From contig NAOQ01000414.1 of NCBI GenBank assembly GCA_002751075.1, forward strand, positions 1 through 64,000: a stretch of DNA of 64,000 nt, in the 5' to 3' direction. The notes under the pieces are model-generated. The model was given only the letters and a program-made list of their open reading frames with translations. It was not told the origin of the DNA and did no database searches. This document shows, piece by piece, positions 61,515 to 64,000 of this stretch. Every line of letters begins with the position of its first letter. Position 1 is the first letter of the stretch. Made by a program: the position numbers and the translations under genes. The DNA is from Ichthyophonus hoferi. Its lineage: Eukaryota; Opisthokonta; Ichthyosporea; Ichthyophonida; Ichthyophonidae.

Positions 61515-64000
61515 ATGTCAACTGCAGGATAGCATGTACACATAGTTTTTTTAAATTTCTATGCTTCTTTTGTAGTATCTCTTTGTCCCATATGAAGGCA
61601 ATAATCTCCAACGCAATATGGACGTTATACTTTTACACCTGTGCTGCCTGGCCAAGTCTATGTGTGAATATTTTTATATCTTTCGTTATACATAATAAAA
61701 ATAAAAAATAGTATTTAGATCATTTATACTATACATCCATATATGTTTATATATACGTTAAATGCTTTGTGGTAATCCTAAACAGCAAGACATAAATTTC
61801 TACTAAAAGACTATTAAATTGAGTACAATAGAATATGCAAGCGTGAAGATATTAATGATATACAAAAATAAAATAAAAAGTAAGGGCATGATAGAATATA
61901 CAGTGTTAGTAGAGCATTACAACAATTAGATAAGTTTGTTCGTTATTGCAATCAGTCCATTTTAATGTTCATCTCAATACCTATTATTAGACCTGACGCT
62001 AAGCGATGTGATAGTCTTGGTTAAGACTGGTAGCAGTGCGTGACTATTGTATTTGTAGCACTGTCAAAGTTATTTTACAAACCTCTTCATTTTTCAGTTA
62101 TCATAATTCCCTAGTGGTGTAATTGATTAACATGTCATGCCTGTAGGCAGTATGGTCCATTTTGGGCCGAACCACTCCATATATGGTATGAACCGATTGT
62201 GGCAGACTCACATGATTGGCCTCTTTGATCTACATATGATTCCAAAATTAGATCAATCCAAAACGATTCGTAAAGGCTTCTGTAAAGAGAGTGTAAGTTG
62301 CAATAACCGTGTGATGTCATGTCAATTCCAGCCCTAGTCGTGCATTATACTTTGAATTTTAATCTACTAACCCGTGGCTGTACATAGATTAAATTTCGTT
62401 TAGTTGACCCTATATGGAAATGTGTAGGCATTATTGACTGGGAACTGAATTTTAATGTTTTTAAGGAGCATGAACGCTTCCAACATGACAGTCAGAGTAT
62501 ACCTTATTCATTGGTTAAAGACAAATAGATTAATTTGTAATAGCCATATTAGGTTAAATGTATATAATGGCAAAAACATCGATTATACAGGCATTGCCAT
62601 ATTATTTGTGTAATTATTATACTCGAGTTATTACTATATTATCTGTTATCCAATTTGCATCTGATAACAATAACAGGTAATGCTCCCTCCACCCTACATA
62701 CCATCGATTGGTATGTCATGTTAACCAATGACAGTACGGACCTACCAGTGTATTGGTTGTATGTTACTAATGATATAGTTTAAGTATTATACATTACGCA
62801 TTAATTGTGTTATATATGTCAACCAACTGTAAGCACAACCAAACATGGCATGACATGGCCCATTGCAAGTAGGATGGAGGGAGTATTACCAGGATATTTC
62901 ACACCCAACTGCAAGGCATGGTTCGTTATATTGGATTAAAAATAGCCCTATCACTCGGCTATATGGCAAATGACATTTGATACTAATGCAGTAATGGCAT
63001 TTTGTACTACTTTTCCCCAAATGGAGATATATGGCATGACATTAGGCCCATAAGGCATTAAGCAAGAAAGTGCTATGTCGATACTAAACCGAATGCAAGT
63101 ACAAATATGACGAGGTAAATCTATATGAAATACACGCCCTATTGGCTATAGGGTAGAGATCATGGATACAGATCTACGCAGATTGAATTGGCTCGGACTA
63201 TACCATTAACCAATAAACTGTTATAAATAGGGCCTTAGACCACTAAATTGCAACTCCATACTTACTCTGCCATAAGAATAACCTAATATAGTAAGCATTA
63301 TCTACAATCCAGGTGCTGTCCAAGAACACTAGCTGAACATACGCTTATATCAATTATGCTTTTGCCCTCCTCTTGAAAATGGCATTGGATAGGCTGTTCA
63401 TAGCAACACTTCAACCAACTGCCTCCAGTAATGCTGGTACATATTACCTCTATAACCCATGTATTCTAGATGGCTGAGTATGTACATAATTACTATGCCC
63501 TAGAAGCAGAGAAAGATAATATACATATATATATGTAGGAGGCCTAGTACATGTATGAACTGTTCAACTTACTTTAAATAAATATAAAATCTATATATAC
63601 CAGCCTACTTCATAGTAGTGTGTATAGTGTTCGGTCTGTTGCTCGGACAACCTACTGCCTATATAAATAGATACACAATATAAAGTCAAAACCAGCCAAT
63701 CAGATTTATATTGCCACGTCCTGCACAAACCGACCAGCGGCTGGCAGCCTCTTAATGTCATGTGATTGGTGCAGAGCCTATCTATTCATACGTATATATG
63801 TCAAAGCAACAGACAACGGTAAATCATAATGTGTGTGTTGAAGGGTGTACTAAGAAAACGAGTAAAATACTGTATTTTGAGTCCGAAAAAGGCTAGAAAA
63901 AAATAAATTCTATAGGTTAAAAGGCACTATAATATTCAAATCTATGACATCTCCTGTAAGTAATATTGGGAAAGTCCGGTTTGTAATCAGCTTAAGATAA
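61515..64000. other. 3' flank of RPA49 and gene-free end of window
   Basis: AATAAA at 61694-61699 lies 180 nt past the RPA49 stop and is a candidate polyadenylation signal. No coding chain was found in the remaining 2.3 kb. Several CCAAT/ATTGG words occur here, and a promoter for a gene beyond the window is possible but unproven. Confidence 0.45.

Noticed and set aside
62135-62337. Overlapping frames on both strands near 62.2 kb
   Set aside because: No recognisable protein, no splice partners, and composition typical of the surrounding spacer.
1-64000. tRNA genes, rRNA, CRISPR arrays and bacterial-type operons
   Set aside because: I found no cloverleaf with A and B box pattern, no rRNA-like block and no spaced direct repeats; the window is plainly eukaryotic nuclear DNA. 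A dedicated tRNA scan could still find a short gene I missed.

Overview
This is a eukaryotic nuclear window, AT-rich (about one third G+C by eye), carrying intron-dense protein genes with GT-AG introns of roughly 150 bp to 1.2 kb. I reconstructed nine genes by reading exons in frame and checking splice phases; eight of the coding sums come out as whole codon numbers from start to stop, and the ninth lacks its 5' part. The gene set (Myc/Max-type bHLH-zipper, SPPL2-type protease, GPAT3/4-type acyltransferase, a TIMP-like netrin-module protein) points to an opisthokont on the animal side. The large genome style and weak conservation suggest a unicellular holozoan such as an ichthyosporean rather than an animal or fungus. 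That placement is inference; nothing here names a species.

Layout. 310-4094 (+): 3' part of TAM41, mitochondrial CDP-diacylglycerol synthase. 8016-13435 (+): complete cyclin B with an intact destruction box. 14901-17986 (-): AAAP-family amino acid transporter with a long acidic N-terminus, convergent with cyclin B. 18510-19006: a short inverted-repeat DNA transposon flanked by TA. 21180-26303 (-): GPAT3/4-type glycerol-3-phosphate acyltransferase with an unusual acidic tail. 28024-30207 (-): a cysteine-rich protein built from exon-sized CTWQP modules. 31223-34223 (-): a TIMP-like secreted protein with the six cysteines of the inhibitory netrin-like domain. 37729-45507 (-): a ubiquitin-fold/RhoGAP/SH3/coiled-coil protein, crossed by a 428-N assembly gap inside a TAA microsatellite. 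46118-47365 (-): a single-exon bHLH-leucine zipper factor, preceded by about 4.4 kb without a convincing gene. 51789-54464 (-): SPPL2-type aspartyl intramembrane protease, divergent from 55442-61514 (+): RNA polymerase I subunit RPA49. 61515-64000 holds no gene I can support.

The genes do not form a pathway. TAM41 and the GPAT both act in glycerolipid synthesis, and RPA49 and the Myc-type factor both relate to growth, but linkage here is probably chance. The part most worth pursuing is 28-34 kb: a TIMP-like inhibitor domain, a family best known from animals, directly upstream on the same strand of a novel cysteine-rich modular protein, possibly one transcription unit.
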